A stretch of DNA of 64,000 nucleotides from Clostridium fungisolvens. GTDB lineage: Bacteria; Bacillota; Clostridia; Clostridiales; Clostridiaceae. The position numbers and the translations under genes are program-made. The DNA is taken from NCBI RefSeq assembly GCF_014193895.1, contig NZ_BLZR01000001.1, positions 4,960,001 through 5,024,000 on the forward strand, given 5' to 3'. The notes under the pieces are model-generated. The model saw only the letters and a list, made by a program, of their open reading frames with translations, did no database searches and was not told the DNA's origin. The number at the start of each line of letters is the position of its first letter. Positions within the stretch are counted from its first letter, which is position 1. Positions 54,258 to 62,138 of this stretch are shown piece after piece.

Positions 54258-54731
54258 ATGAGAAAAATAAAGTTTGTATGGATAGTTTTTTGTCTATTTA
54301 TTATATGTTTAATATCTATAAGTCTTTATCCTGCGATACCTAGACCAGATGAAATAGTAGTTCATAAAATGCAAAAATCAATAACCATATCTAAGCAGGA
54401 CAAGCGGTATAACGAGATATTAACATTAACAAATAAGAGATTTACGATCAGAAATGCTCAATCTGATATAAGTAATAGTGAAAAAGAAAGTTTTATAAAA
54501 AATAGCTCAGAGTCTTTAGAGTTTATATATAACCGACCACAATCATACAGATCCAAGAAAGGTTTTATATATTCTATAACTTATGATAGATTGTTTTTTC
54601 CTATTGAGTCTTCAGATAAAATCGAATCAACATATGTATTTTTTGGTTCATCAAATGGATATTACAATATTACAGTTAAGGATTTATTAAAAGCAGATAA
54701 GCTTGTAGACACCCTAAAAGATATAAATTAG
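54258..54731 (+). CDS. Membrane-anchored hypothetical protein
   Basis: This 157-residue protein has one N-terminal helix (FVWIVFCLFIICLISISLY, 5-23) and an outer region with mixed strands (FIYSITYDRLFFPI). No family recognised. RBS ATGAGG before ATG. It lies 100 bases after the metal operon and may be part of it or separate. Confidence 0.7.
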   Translation: MRKIKFVWIVFCLFIICLISISLYPAIPRPDEIVVHKMQKSITISKQDKRYNEILTLTNKRFTIRNAQSDISNSEKESFIKNSSESLEFIYNRPQSYRSKKGFIYSITYDRLFFPIESSDKIESTYVFFGSSNGYYNITVKDLLKADKLVDTLKDIN

Positions 54732-54819
54732 TTCTCAAAATAATAGTTAACAGTTTTATTGTTTTTATGATAAAATTAATATAAACTTTGGCTATGTATT
54801 TTAAAGAGGAGGGGTTATA

Positions 54820-55599
54820 ATGAATCCAGTTGCATTTAATATATTTGGACTTGATATCAGATGGTATGGTCTTTTAATTTCATTTGGAGTTCTTGCGGCT
54901 TTAACATTAGCTTATTTCACCTGCAGACTAAAAGGAACAGACTTCGATAAACTTATGGATATTTTTATCATAGCATTCCCGATGGCTATTATAGGAGCAA
55001 GATTATACTATGTAGTATTTGAATTTGATTACTATAAAAATAATTTAAATCAGATAATAAATATTAGGCAAGGTGGTCTTGCGATTCACGGAGGGGTAAT
55101 TTTTGCTCTAGTTACTGCATTTATATATACCAAGGTAAAGAAGCTTGATTTTTTTGAATTTGCAGATATTGCTGCACCTTCAATAATATTAGCTCAAGCC
55201 ATAGGAAGATGGGGTAATTTCTTTAATAGTGAAGCACACGGGGGACCGGTTACTAAGGAATTTATAAGTAAGTTTCCTGCATTTATACAAAAAGGTATGC
55301 TTATAGACGGGACCTATTATCATCCAACCTTTTTATATGAATCTTTATGGAATGTATTGGTTTGCTTGATTTTATTATTTATACTTTACAAGAGAAATAA
55401 CAACCATAAAGGCATAGTACTTGGTAGCTATATGATTTTATACTCTATAGGAAGATTTTTTATAGAAGGATTAAGAACAGATAGTCTTTATATGGCTTAT
55501 GGTTTAAGAACTGCTCAAGTAGTCAGTGGTTTAGGTGTGGTTTTCGGTATAATCATGATAACTGCAATAGTGAGAAGAAAAAAGGGAATATTTTATTAG
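54820..55599 (+). CDS. lgt: Prolipoprotein diacylglyceryl transferase
   Basis: This 259-residue enzyme has seven expected helices. Conserved blocks are IRWYGLLI, IRQGGLAIHGG (with catalytic His) and GRWGNFFNSEAHGG, the Lgt signature. It adds diacylglycerol to the lipobox Cys of prolipoproteins, such as the solute-binding proteins at 25356 and 42091. RBS GAGGAGGGG. Monocistronic. Confidence 0.97.
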   Translation: MNPVAFNIFGLDIRWYGLLISFGVLAALTLAYFTCRLKGTDFDKLMDIFIIAFPMAIIGARLYYVVFEFDYYKNNLNQIINIRQGGLAIHGGVIFALVTAFIYTKVKKLDFFEFADIAAPSIILAQAIGRWGNFFNSEAHGGPVTKEFISKFPAFIQKGMLIDGTYYHPTFLYESLWNVLVCLILLFILYKRNNNHKGIVLGSYMILYSIGRFFIEGLRTDSLYMAYGLRTAQVVSGLGVVFGIIMITAIVRRKKGIFY

Positions 55600-55670
55600 A
55601 ATATAATGGGGCATTATCTACATGCCTCATTTTTAAGCAACCTATACTAATAGAGGATAAAATTTGTCTG

Positions 55671-55699
55671 TTGACGAATTTTATATAAACAGATATAAT
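55671..55699 (+). promoter_or_regulatory. Promoter of tRNA-Ser and SRP RNA
   Basis: TTGACG (671-676) and TATAAT (694-699) are 17 bases apart, 50 bases before tRNA-Ser. Confidence 0.8.
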
Positions 55700-55748
55700 A
55701 AAAATCGTGACAACTAAATAATATATATTCAGATTACATCAATAGTAT

Positions 55749-55838
55749 GGAGAGATGTCCGAGTGGTTGAAGGAGCACGCCTGGAAAGCGTGTGTAGGGG
55801 AAACTCTACCGGGGGTTCGAATCCCCCTCTGTCCGCCA
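55749..55838 (+). tRNA. tRNA-Ser(GGA)
   Basis: This class II tRNA has a long variable arm (TGTAGGGGAAACTCTACC). Anticodon GGA is at 55783-55785 in loop CTGGAAA. The T-stem GGGGG/CCCCC is strong and CCA is encoded. The acceptor GGAGAGA faces TCTGTCC, leaving a G-G mismatch at the fourth pair. SRP RNA starts right after it, so the two are co-transcribed. Confidence 0.95.
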
Positions 55839-55840
55839 TA

Positions 55841-56106
55841 GTCGTGCTAGACGGGGAGTTAGCGGTGCCCTGTACCTGCAATCCGCTACAGCAGGGTTTA
55901 ATTCCTCATCGAGGCCTTAATCTGTGAGGCCTGCCCCATGTAAGTGGTGTTGATGGCTGGGTCCCACGCAACGGCAGCCCGTGAACCTCGTCAGGTCCGG
56001 AAGGAAGCAGCGATAAGCGGTTCCTGTCGTGTGCCGTGGAGCAGCCTGGCCTGAGCTAACTGCATGGGTAACGCTCATAGATTATTGTCGACATGAGGTG
56101 CACGAC
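55841..56106 (+). ncRNA. ffs: Large SRP RNA (4.5S/6S-type) with Alu domain
   Basis: This about 266-base RNA has ends GTCGTGC and GCACGAC that pair. The conserved SRP54-binding helix GTCAGGTCCGGAAGGAAGCAGC region lies near 55990-56012, and an Alu-like 5' domain is present as in Bacillus and Clostridium. It forms the signal recognition particle with Ffh. The usual downstream dnaX gene is not here. Confidence 0.95.
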
Positions 56107-56122
56107 TTTTAATCTGAATGTA

Positions 56123-56162
56123 AAAGCCTTTCAGCATTTATATGCTGAAAGGCTTTTTTTAC
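56123..56162 (+). terminator. Terminator of the tRNA-Ser/SRP RNA unit
   Basis: AAAGCCTTTCAGCAT pairs with ATGCTGAAAGGCTTT and is followed by TTTT. Confidence 0.93.
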
Positions 56163-56247
56163 TTTAAAGAAAGATATAAAACTTCTATTCGGATTAAACC
56201 TATATATTTCAACGCTTTCAGAAGTTTTTATGGCGATACAGTAAAAA

Positions 56248-56349
56248 AATAAAACTTATTCGCCTGCCAAATTTTCCTCATATACATTCGGAAAGGCAGA
56301 TGCGTTAAAAAAGCTCACTGAAGAAAGTCGCTTCAGTAAGCTTTTTTAT
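56248..56349 (+). repeat. Family B hairpin-terminator element, copy 4
   Basis: ATTCGCCTGCC...TTTTCCTCATATACATTCGGAAAGGCAGATGCG, then GCTCACTGAAG...CTTCAGTAAGC and TTTTTTATT. It is the only copy not followed by a sense gene: it lies between the SRP RNA and the convergent ABC exporter. Confidence 0.88.
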
Positions 56350-56413
56350 TCTTTAGAAATTTATACATCAATTACATCTGCGTGTAATTATGCGAACAGA
56401 CTTAAGAAATAAT

Positions 56414-57544
56414 CTAATCTAGTTTTTTTCTAAATCGTACTATACTAAGTGTTAAAAGAACTAAACCAAGTATAAATAATAAGGTTACATCTTGGACTAA
56501 ATAGTTTATGGTCAAACCTTTCAGTACAATACCTCTTATTATATTTAGGAAATAAGTTAATGGAATAACATTGCCTATATACTGTATTACCTTAGGCATA
56601 GCCTCTCTTGGAAATACAAACCCAGATAGTAGGACGCTTGGAAGAAGCGCAAGGAAAGCCATTTGCATAGCTTGAAGTTGGGTCTTGGCTATAGTGGATA
56701 TCAATATTCCTATTGCTAGAGCACAGATAACAAAGCCGAAACCTAAGAATATTAATAGTGGAATGCTTCCTGCAACAGGTACGTTAAACCAGTATATACC
56801 TAGGATTAAAGCATATATAAAGTCTGCAAATCCAATAACTATATAGGGAACAAGTTTTCCTAAGATTATTTCAGGAGACTTCAAAGGAGAAACTATAAGT
56901 TGCTCTATGGTACCTCTTTCTTTTTCTCTAACTAAAGCAAAAGCAGTTAGAATTATAGTTATATTCTGCATTATAAGTCCTATAAGTCCAGGGATGGTAT
57001 AGTTTTGGTTTCTCAAGGTTGGATTAAAAAGGACTTTAGTACTAATATCTATGCCAGAAATATTGTTAGTAACAAGTGTTTTAGAGGTTACCTTTTCTAT
57101 CAACTTAGAACTTTGACTTTGAGCTGCCATTACACCACTGCTAAAAGCTGTTCTTGCTGTGGTTGGATCAGATCCATCTACAATAAATTGAACAGTAGGC
57201 TTCTCGTGCTTAGCAATTTTATCTGCGTAATCCGGAGGTATTATTAGAGCTGAATGTGCGGTACCATTATTAATAGAATCATCGATAATATCTATATTTT
57301 GAGCCTTTCCTATCACTTTAAAGTAAGAAGTGTTCTCGAAGCTTTTTATTAGTTCTCTGCTTTCTGCAGTATTACTTTGGTCGAGTACAAGCATAGAGAT
57401 ATCCTCTAGTTGAGTAACTACAGCATAGCCGAATAATAATATCATCATAAGAGGCATCATTATTGCTATAGCAAAGCTTGCTTTATCTCTTTTTATTTGT
57501 ATGAACTCCTTTTTTACTATTGATAAAAATCTCTGCATATTCAT
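56414..57544 (-). CDS. ABC-2 type exporter permease
   Basis: This 376-residue permease is of the YbhR/YhhJ type: one N-terminal helix (about 25-45), an outer domain to about 180, then five helices. It carries VREKERGTIEQLIVSPLKSPEIILGK, the ABC-2 signature loop. It pairs with the ATPase at 57547. RBS AGAGGTC. Last gene of the TetR-HlyD-ATPase-permease operon. Confidence 0.93.
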   Translation of the reverse strand: MNMQRFLSIVKKEFIQIKRDKASFAIAIMMPLMMILLFGYAVVTQLEDISMLVLDQSNTAESRELIKSFENTSYFKVIGKAQNIDIIDDSINNGTAHSALIIPPDYADKIAKHEKPTVQFIVDGSDPTTARTAFSSGVMAAQSQSSKLIEKVTSKTLVTNNISGIDISTKVLFNPTLRNQNYTIPGLIGLIMQNITIILTAFALVREKERGTIEQLIVSPLKSPEIILGKLVPYIVIGFADFIYALILGIYWFNVPVAGSIPLLIFLGFGFVICALAIGILISTIAKTQLQAMQMAFLALLPSVLLSGFVFPREAMPKVIQYIGNVIPLTYFLNIIRGIVLKGLTINYLVQDVTLLFILGLVLLTLSIVRFRKKLD

Positions 57545-57546
57545 AG

Positions 57547-58332
57547 CTAAGACCTCTCTTCACCGATTAAAAATTTTAAATCTTCGAAAGATGATTGAAC
57601 TTTTTGATTAGTTGATTTCTCTACGTATTTGATAAAAACATCTTCTAGGTTAGAGGCGTTTTCTTGTTTTATAAGTTCTTCAGGAGTACCTAAAGCTATG
57701 AGTTTACTATTGAATATAAATGCTATATTATCACAGCTTTGAGCTTCATCCATGTAGTGAGTAGTAACTAGTATTGTTATACCCTGCTTAGCTAGTGTAA
57801 ATATCATTTGCCAGAATATTCGTCTAGATACTGGATCAACTCCAGCAGTAGGTTCATCTAAGATTAGTATTTTAGGTTTATGAATTAAAGCACATCCTAA
57901 AGCAAGCCTTTGTTTCCAACCACCTGATAAGTTTCTAGTTAGTACATTTTCTCTTCCAGTCAAACCAGCCATAGAAATTATACCTTTTTTTCGCTCATTT
58001 CTCTGTTTACTTGTAAGCCCGTAGATACCTGCGTAAAAATCTAGATTTTCATTAACTGTTAGATCTTCATATAAACTGAATTTTTGAGACATATATCCTA
58101 TATTTTGTTTTACTTTTGCAACATTTTTGGCAACATCATAATTTAGTATTCGAGCAGATCCATCAGTAGGAGTCAGTACTCCGCAAAGCATTCTTATTGT
58201 AGTGGATTTGCCAGAACCATTTGGTCCTAAAAATCCAAATATCTTTCCTTCTGGTACATTAAAGCTTATATTATCAACGGCAATATAGTTTCCAAATTTT
58301 TTAGTTAGACCATTAACTTCAATAGCATTCAT
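57547..58332 (-). CDS. ABC exporter ATPase
   Basis: The start is ATG 58332, behind AGAGGTGAT; an in-frame GTG (58341) is part of the RBS. The 261-residue protein has Walker A GPNGSGKST (36-44), signature LSGGWKQR (unusual Trp at the Q position of LSGGQ), Walker B ILILDEPTAG and TTHYMDEA. It drives the ABC-2 permease. Confidence 0.94.
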   Translation of the reverse strand: MNAIEVNGLTKKFGNYIAVDNISFNVPEGKIFGFLGPNGSGKSTTIRMLCGVLTPTDGSARILNYDVAKNVAKVKQNIGYMSQKFSLYEDLTVNENLDFYAGIYGLTSKQRNERKKGIISMAGLTGRENVLTRNLSGGWKQRLALGCALIHKPKILILDEPTAGVDPVSRRIFWQMIFTLAKQGITILVTTHYMDEAQSCDNIAFIFNSKLIALGTPEELIKQENASNLEDVFIKYVEKSTNQKVQSSFEDLKFLIGEERS

Positions 58333-58343
58333 ATATATCACCT

Positions 58344-59084
58344 CTATTCTAGAATAACATCTGCCATAAGTCCTGGAGTAGCTGTACTGCTATCATCAAG
58401 TTTTAGTTTTACTTCGAATAATGTTTTTTCTTTATCATCTTTAGTCTCAACATTTTTTGGAGTGAATTCAGATTGATCTGATATATAAGTTATCTTACCT
58501 TTTTCTGTTTTATCATTAAATTTTATAGTTAAGGAGCTATTTAACTTTACCTTACTTCTCTTAGATTCTTCTATATATATTTTTATATATTTATTTTTTA
58601 AATCAGTGACTTTTGCTACATTCATGCCAGGAGTAACCAAGTCACCCTTATGAACTAATATTTCAGTTACATTGCCATCAATAGAAGATGTTATAGATGT
58701 TTTTTCAATTTGCAGTTTTGCTAAATCAACGGATGCTTGAGCTTGATCTATTGCACCTTGTGCTTCTTCTTTGATAGAAGTTTTTGCGGTGTCAGGTATA
58801 TCTGATTGTTTGGCTTTAGCAATCCTTAGTGCTGCTTCAGCTTGCTGTTTTTGGAGTTCATAAGATTTTGAATCTACTTGAATGACTTTATCACCAGACT
58901 TTACTGGAGAGCCATCTGATATGTTGATTTCATTTACCTTTCCGGTTACTTCTGAAGATATATTAAAGTTTTCTGATTCTACAGTACCTGTATAAATATT
59001 GTTGTTGGAAGTTTTATTTGTGCTACAACCTGCTAGACTTAATGTTGTTAATAATAAGATAAAAGAAAAAATTTTTTTAATCAT
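58344..59084 (-). CDS. HlyD-like membrane fusion lipoprotein
   Basis: This 246-residue protein has lipobox LSLAGC (Cys 20), then a split biotinyl-lipoyl domain (TGKVNEINISDGSPVKSGD), a coiled hairpin of Gln/Ala-rich helices (about 75-125), and a beta-barrel (YIKIYIEESKRSKVKL). As in YbhG-type systems, it joins the ABC exporter to form an efflux complex; in a Gram-positive cell it would sit on the outer membrane face of the cytoplasmic membrane. Confidence 0.9.
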   Translation of the reverse strand: MIKKIFSFILLLTTLSLAGCSTNKTSNNNIYTGTVESENFNISSEVTGKVNEINISDGSPVKSGDKVIQVDSKSYELQKQQAEAALRIAKAKQSDIPDTAKTSIKEEAQGAIDQAQASVDLAKLQIEKTSITSSIDGNVTEILVHKGDLVTPGMNVAKVTDLKNKYIKIYIEESKRSKVKLNSSLTIKFNDKTEKGKITYISDQSEFTPKNVETKDDKEKTLFEVKLKLDDSSTATPGLMADVILE

Positions 59085-59096
59085 TTTACAATCCTC

Positions 59097-59702
59097 CTAT
59101 TTTTTGTTTAAGCCGTTTAAGAACAAATCTATAATGAGATCAATTTGTTCATCATCATTCATATTTACAAGGCTAGGAATTAGTTGTCTTTGAATAATGT
59201 AAATACTAAGAGTGCCTACTAATGCTCTCGCTGCTATTGTAGGATTAATATCTCTAAATACGCCTCTAGCTATACCGGATTTTATAAAGTCTTCTAATAG
59301 CAGTTTTCCTTTTGAAGCCATATCCACTAGAAATGAATTTCTTAAATCTTCATGAAACTGCAATTCTGTGATGACTACTTTAATTAAGTCCCAATGCTTA
59401 TCTATTATATCTAATCTATCCTTAGCAATGGCTTTTAATGTGATTTTTGGATCCATTCCTTCATGATCTTTAAGAATCTTATTGATTCTCGAGGTTATAA
59501 ACATTTCGCTAAAAACCTCAATAAGTTTTACCATAGCACCGGTTAATAATTCTTTTTTTGTTTTAAAGTATCTAAATATAGTGCCTTCAGCGACTCCTGC
59601 GCTTTTAGCTATTTCACTAGTTGTAGCTGCACTAAAACCTTTTTCAGAAAAAATCTTTATTGCAGCTTCTAAAATTATTTGTTCCTTATTTTCTTTAACC
59701 AT
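59097..59702 (-). CDS. TetR-family regulator of the HlyD/ABC exporter
   Basis: The start is ATG 59702 with AAAGGAGGG; the longer frame to 59774 runs across the operator. The 201-residue protein has HTH KIFSEKGFSAATTSEIAKSAGVAEGTIFRYFKTK. It opens the four-gene operon, 12 bases before the HlyD gene, with palindrome TGAGTGATTACTCA upstream: classic autoregulated repressor of an efflux pump. Confidence 0.93.
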   Translation of the reverse strand: MVKENKEQIILEAAIKIFSEKGFSAATTSEIAKSAGVAEGTIFRYFKTKKELLTGAMVKLIEVFSEMFITSRINKILKDHEGMDPKITLKAIAKDRLDIIDKHWDLIKVVITELQFHEDLRNSFLVDMASKGKLLLEDFIKSGIARGVFRDINPTIAARALVGTLSIYIIQRQLIPSLVNMNDDEQIDLIIDLFLNGLNKK

Positions 59703-59720
59703 TATACCCTCCTTTAAAAA

Positions 59721-59734
59721 TGAGTGATTACTCA
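59721..59734. promoter_or_regulatory. Operator of the exporter operon
   Basis: TGAGTGATTACTCA: TGAGT and ACTCA arms around GATT, 19 bases upstream of the TetR start. Confidence 0.65.
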
Positions 59735-59884
59735 CTTTTATATTATGCCTTTTTATCAATTTTGTAAACAACAATTAAAGAGTTCTTTAGAGAATAATTA
59801 AGTTAGATTTATTTGAAAAGCTAAGGATTTAAGAATTTTATGTCATACATAGGTCAATAATTGTATATAGGAATATTTAATAAG

Positions 59885-59935
59885 GCTGTACCACTTCGAT
59901 CCAAAATAATAAGTTTTAGTACGAAGTGGTACATC
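59885..59935. repeat. Family A element, internally deleted copy 5
   Basis: GCTGTACCACTTCG (885-898) and CGAAGTGGTACATC (922-935) keep the terminal inverted repeat. The 45-base centre is missing, and the right half ATAATAAGTTTTA-TACGAAGTGGTACATC matches copy 1 almost base for base. Confidence 0.85.
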
Positions 59936-60042
59936 AATAATAAATTTTACACATAATCATCCCATATTCTTTGATTAAAGCTAAAGTTTGTGGCATAATA
60001 TTTCTAGAATATTTGTTAAATTTAAGTATAAGGAGATAATAG

Positions 60043-60666
60043 ATGATAGAATTCATAGTAAGTTGGGCTATATATGTTTTGGGTAAACTTGGGTACTTTG
60101 GTGTTTTTTCATTAATGGCGTTAGAAAGTGCATGTATTCCTATACCAAGTGAAGCTATATTGCCTTTTGGAGGATACCTAGCTTCAAGTGCCTATACTGG
60201 CAATAAGCTAAACCTTATCTTAGTTATAATAATTGGAACTTTAGGTGGAACTTTTGGATCAGTATGTATTTATTATATTGGAGCTAAAGGGGGAAGACCT
60301 TTAGTTGAAAAATATGCAGAGAAGTTAAGGTTATCAAAATCTCATTTAGAAATGAGCGATAATTATTTTAATAAATATGGGGAAAAGATAGCATTTTTTT
60401 CGAGACTTTTGCCTATAATAAGAACTTTTATATCTCTACCAGCAGGAATAAGTAAAATGAATTTTAAGAAGTTTGTATTTTATACTTTTGTTGGATCTTT
60501 AATATGGAGCATAATTTTAGGCTATGCGGGATATATGATGGGTGAAAATTGGACTAAGATTCGTTCATGGTTACATATTGCAGATTATATAGTTGTAGTT
60601 GCAGTTGTAGTTTTAATTGGATATTGGATTGTAAATAGAAGAAGAAAAGCTGTTACAGAAGAATAG
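60043..60666 (+). CDS. DedA-family membrane protein
   Basis: This 207-residue protein has the DedA/SNARE-associated (VTT) domain: LESACIPIPSEAILPFGGYLA (28-48), GGTFGSVCIYYIGAKGGR, and FFSRLLPIIRTFISLPAG with the conserved Arg. It has four to five helices. DedA proteins flip or recycle lipid carriers such as undecaprenyl phosphate and support membrane energetics. RBS AAGGAGA. Monocistronic or linked to the next gene (40 bases). Confidence 0.94.
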   Translation: MIEFIVSWAIYVLGKLGYFGVFSLMALESACIPIPSEAILPFGGYLASSAYTGNKLNLILVIIIGTLGGTFGSVCIYYIGAKGGRPLVEKYAEKLRLSKSHLEMSDNYFNKYGEKIAFFSRLLPIIRTFISLPAGISKMNFKKFVFYTFVGSLIWSIILGYAGYMMGENWTKIRSWLHIADYIVVVAVVVLIGYWIVNRRRKAVTEE

Positions 60667-60706
60667 TAAATATAATTATTTATTTAAGATATACGAGGTG
60701 ATTAAT

Positions 60707-61990
60707 TTGAATTTCTACGATCCTGGTGCAAAGATAAGGCTTATGAGAAAGAGATTTCATATGAATCAATCAGAATTAGAAGATAGTAATATGACTAGAG
60801 CATTCATAAGTATGATGGAAAGCGGTAAAAGAAGAGTAAGTAAGTCAAGTTCAAAGATATTAGCTGAAAAGTTTAATGACAAGGGAAGAGAAGTAGGTTT
60901 AGAGCTAAAATTAGATGATGACTATTTTTCTAGGGAGCCCCATGAAGATGCAAGGGTCTATTGTAGTAACGAATTAATGAAAGATAATAATAGACATGGT
61001 CAATTTGAAGAATTATTGTTCATATCCACTGAATTTAATTTAGACGATATAACGGCAGAAATCTATAAAAAGGATGCAGATAAGTATTTAGAAGAGGTTG
61101 ATTATTCAAAGGCATTTATAAATTATTCAAATTCATTAGGAAAACTTAAAGAGTTAAAATTAAAAGAGTTACAAACATATGTATATAAGCAAATGGGTGT
61201 TTGTAAACTAAAAAGAAATGAATATGATGATGCTATATTTTATTTTAATCAAGCTATGTATTATGCCAAAGATCTAGGTGATGAAGCCTGCTTTGTTGAC
61301 GCTAGCTACAACCTTGCTCTCACATATTTCGATATGCAGAAATATAATGAGAGTATAGAAATTTTGGACAAGTATATTGTGTTTAATGACAATATTGAAC
61401 GTGGTTTGAAGATAGATTCAAGAGTTTTGAAAGCAAATTCATTCTATAAACTAGGTAAAAGAAAAGAAGCTGTAGATGATTACTTTTTAATAATACAAGA
61501 ACTTTCAGAAGGAGAGCAATACTTGCTAGCTATGCTGTATAGTAATCTAGGTGAGTATTATTACGAGAGTGGTGAATTACAAGAGAGTATAAAATATATA
61601 AATTTAGCTCAAAAAATAAAAAATAGGACAGATAAGAAAACTCTTCCTTATGTATTAAATATAAAAGGTAAGGTGTTTTTCAAGCAAGGACTTGTAGATG
61701 AAAGTATGATGATAATGGAATTAGCTATGAATATGGCTGAAGAATATAGTAATTATTCCATTCTTTTTGAGACATATAAGGATTTGATTAATATATATGA
61801 ATCTATAGAAGATATAGAAAAGATAAAGGATACTTCTTTGAACTTCTTAAGCATACTAGATAAAAATAGCATAGATGATGGTAGAAAGTATGCATTAACG
61901 AAGTTAGTTGAGGTTGAGCTAAGAAGAAGTAATACTGAAGAAGCTATAAAGCTTTTGGCTCAGCTAGGTAATGCTATTGAAAACAATTAA
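60707..61990 (+). CDS. XRE-type HTH regulator with TPR repeats
   Basis: The start is TTG 60707 behind CGAGGTGATTAA; the GTG at 60698 is in the RBS. The 427-residue protein has an N-terminal HTH (GAKIRLMRKRFHMNQSELED, ISMMESGKRRVSKSSSKIL; about 5-50), a linker, then six or more TPR-like helix pairs (about 115-425; AFINYSNSLGKL, AIFYFNQAMYYAKDL, YSNLGEYYYESGELQESIKY). The build resembles RRNPP-type peptide-responsive regulators, but no adjacent small exported peptide gene is seen, so cytoplasmic ligands are equally possible. Confidence 0.85.
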   Translation: MNFYDPGAKIRLMRKRFHMNQSELEDSNMTRAFISMMESGKRRVSKSSSKILAEKFNDKGREVGLELKLDDDYFSREPHEDARVYCSNELMKDNNRHGQFEELLFISTEFNLDDITAEIYKKDADKYLEEVDYSKAFINYSNSLGKLKELKLKELQTYVYKQMGVCKLKRNEYDDAIFYFNQAMYYAKDLGDEACFVDASYNLALTYFDMQKYNESIEILDKYIVFNDNIERGLKIDSRVLKANSFYKLGKRKEAVDDYFLIIQELSEGEQYLLAMLYSNLGEYYYESGELQESIKYINLAQKIKNRTDKKTLPYVLNIKGKVFFKQGLVDESMMIMELAMNMAEEYSNYSILFETYKDLINIYESIEDIEKIKDTSLNFLSILDKNSIDDGRKYALTKLVEVELRRSNTEEAIKLLAQLGNAIENN

Positions 61991-62007
61991 ACTGCCATAA
62001 TATAAAA

Positions 62008-62068
62008 TAAAGGTTGATTACTTGCCGAATTTTCCTAACATATGTTCGGGAAAGCAGGTGCGTAGAAA
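62008..62068 (+). repeat. Family B element, divergent copy 5
   Basis: ACTTGCCGAATTTTCCTAACATATGTTCGGGAAAGCAGGTGCG keeps the hairpin pattern. The shared terminator is missing; instead a different hairpin over the superoxide dismutase RBS follows. Confidence 0.65.
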
Positions 62069-62088
62069 ATATAATATATTTGAATAAT

Positions 62089-62137
62089 AAAACACCTCTT
62101 GTAAGAGAATACTACTCTCATAAACAGGAGGTGTTTT
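62089..62137 (+). promoter_or_regulatory. Hairpin burying the superoxide dismutase RBS
   Basis: AAAACACCTC (089-098) pairs with GAGGTGTTTT (128-137). The right arm holds the RBS AGGAGGTG and ends one base before the GTG start. It looks like a terminator and would also hide the ribosome site, so it could govern expression. Confidence 0.65.
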
Positions 62138-62138
62138 T

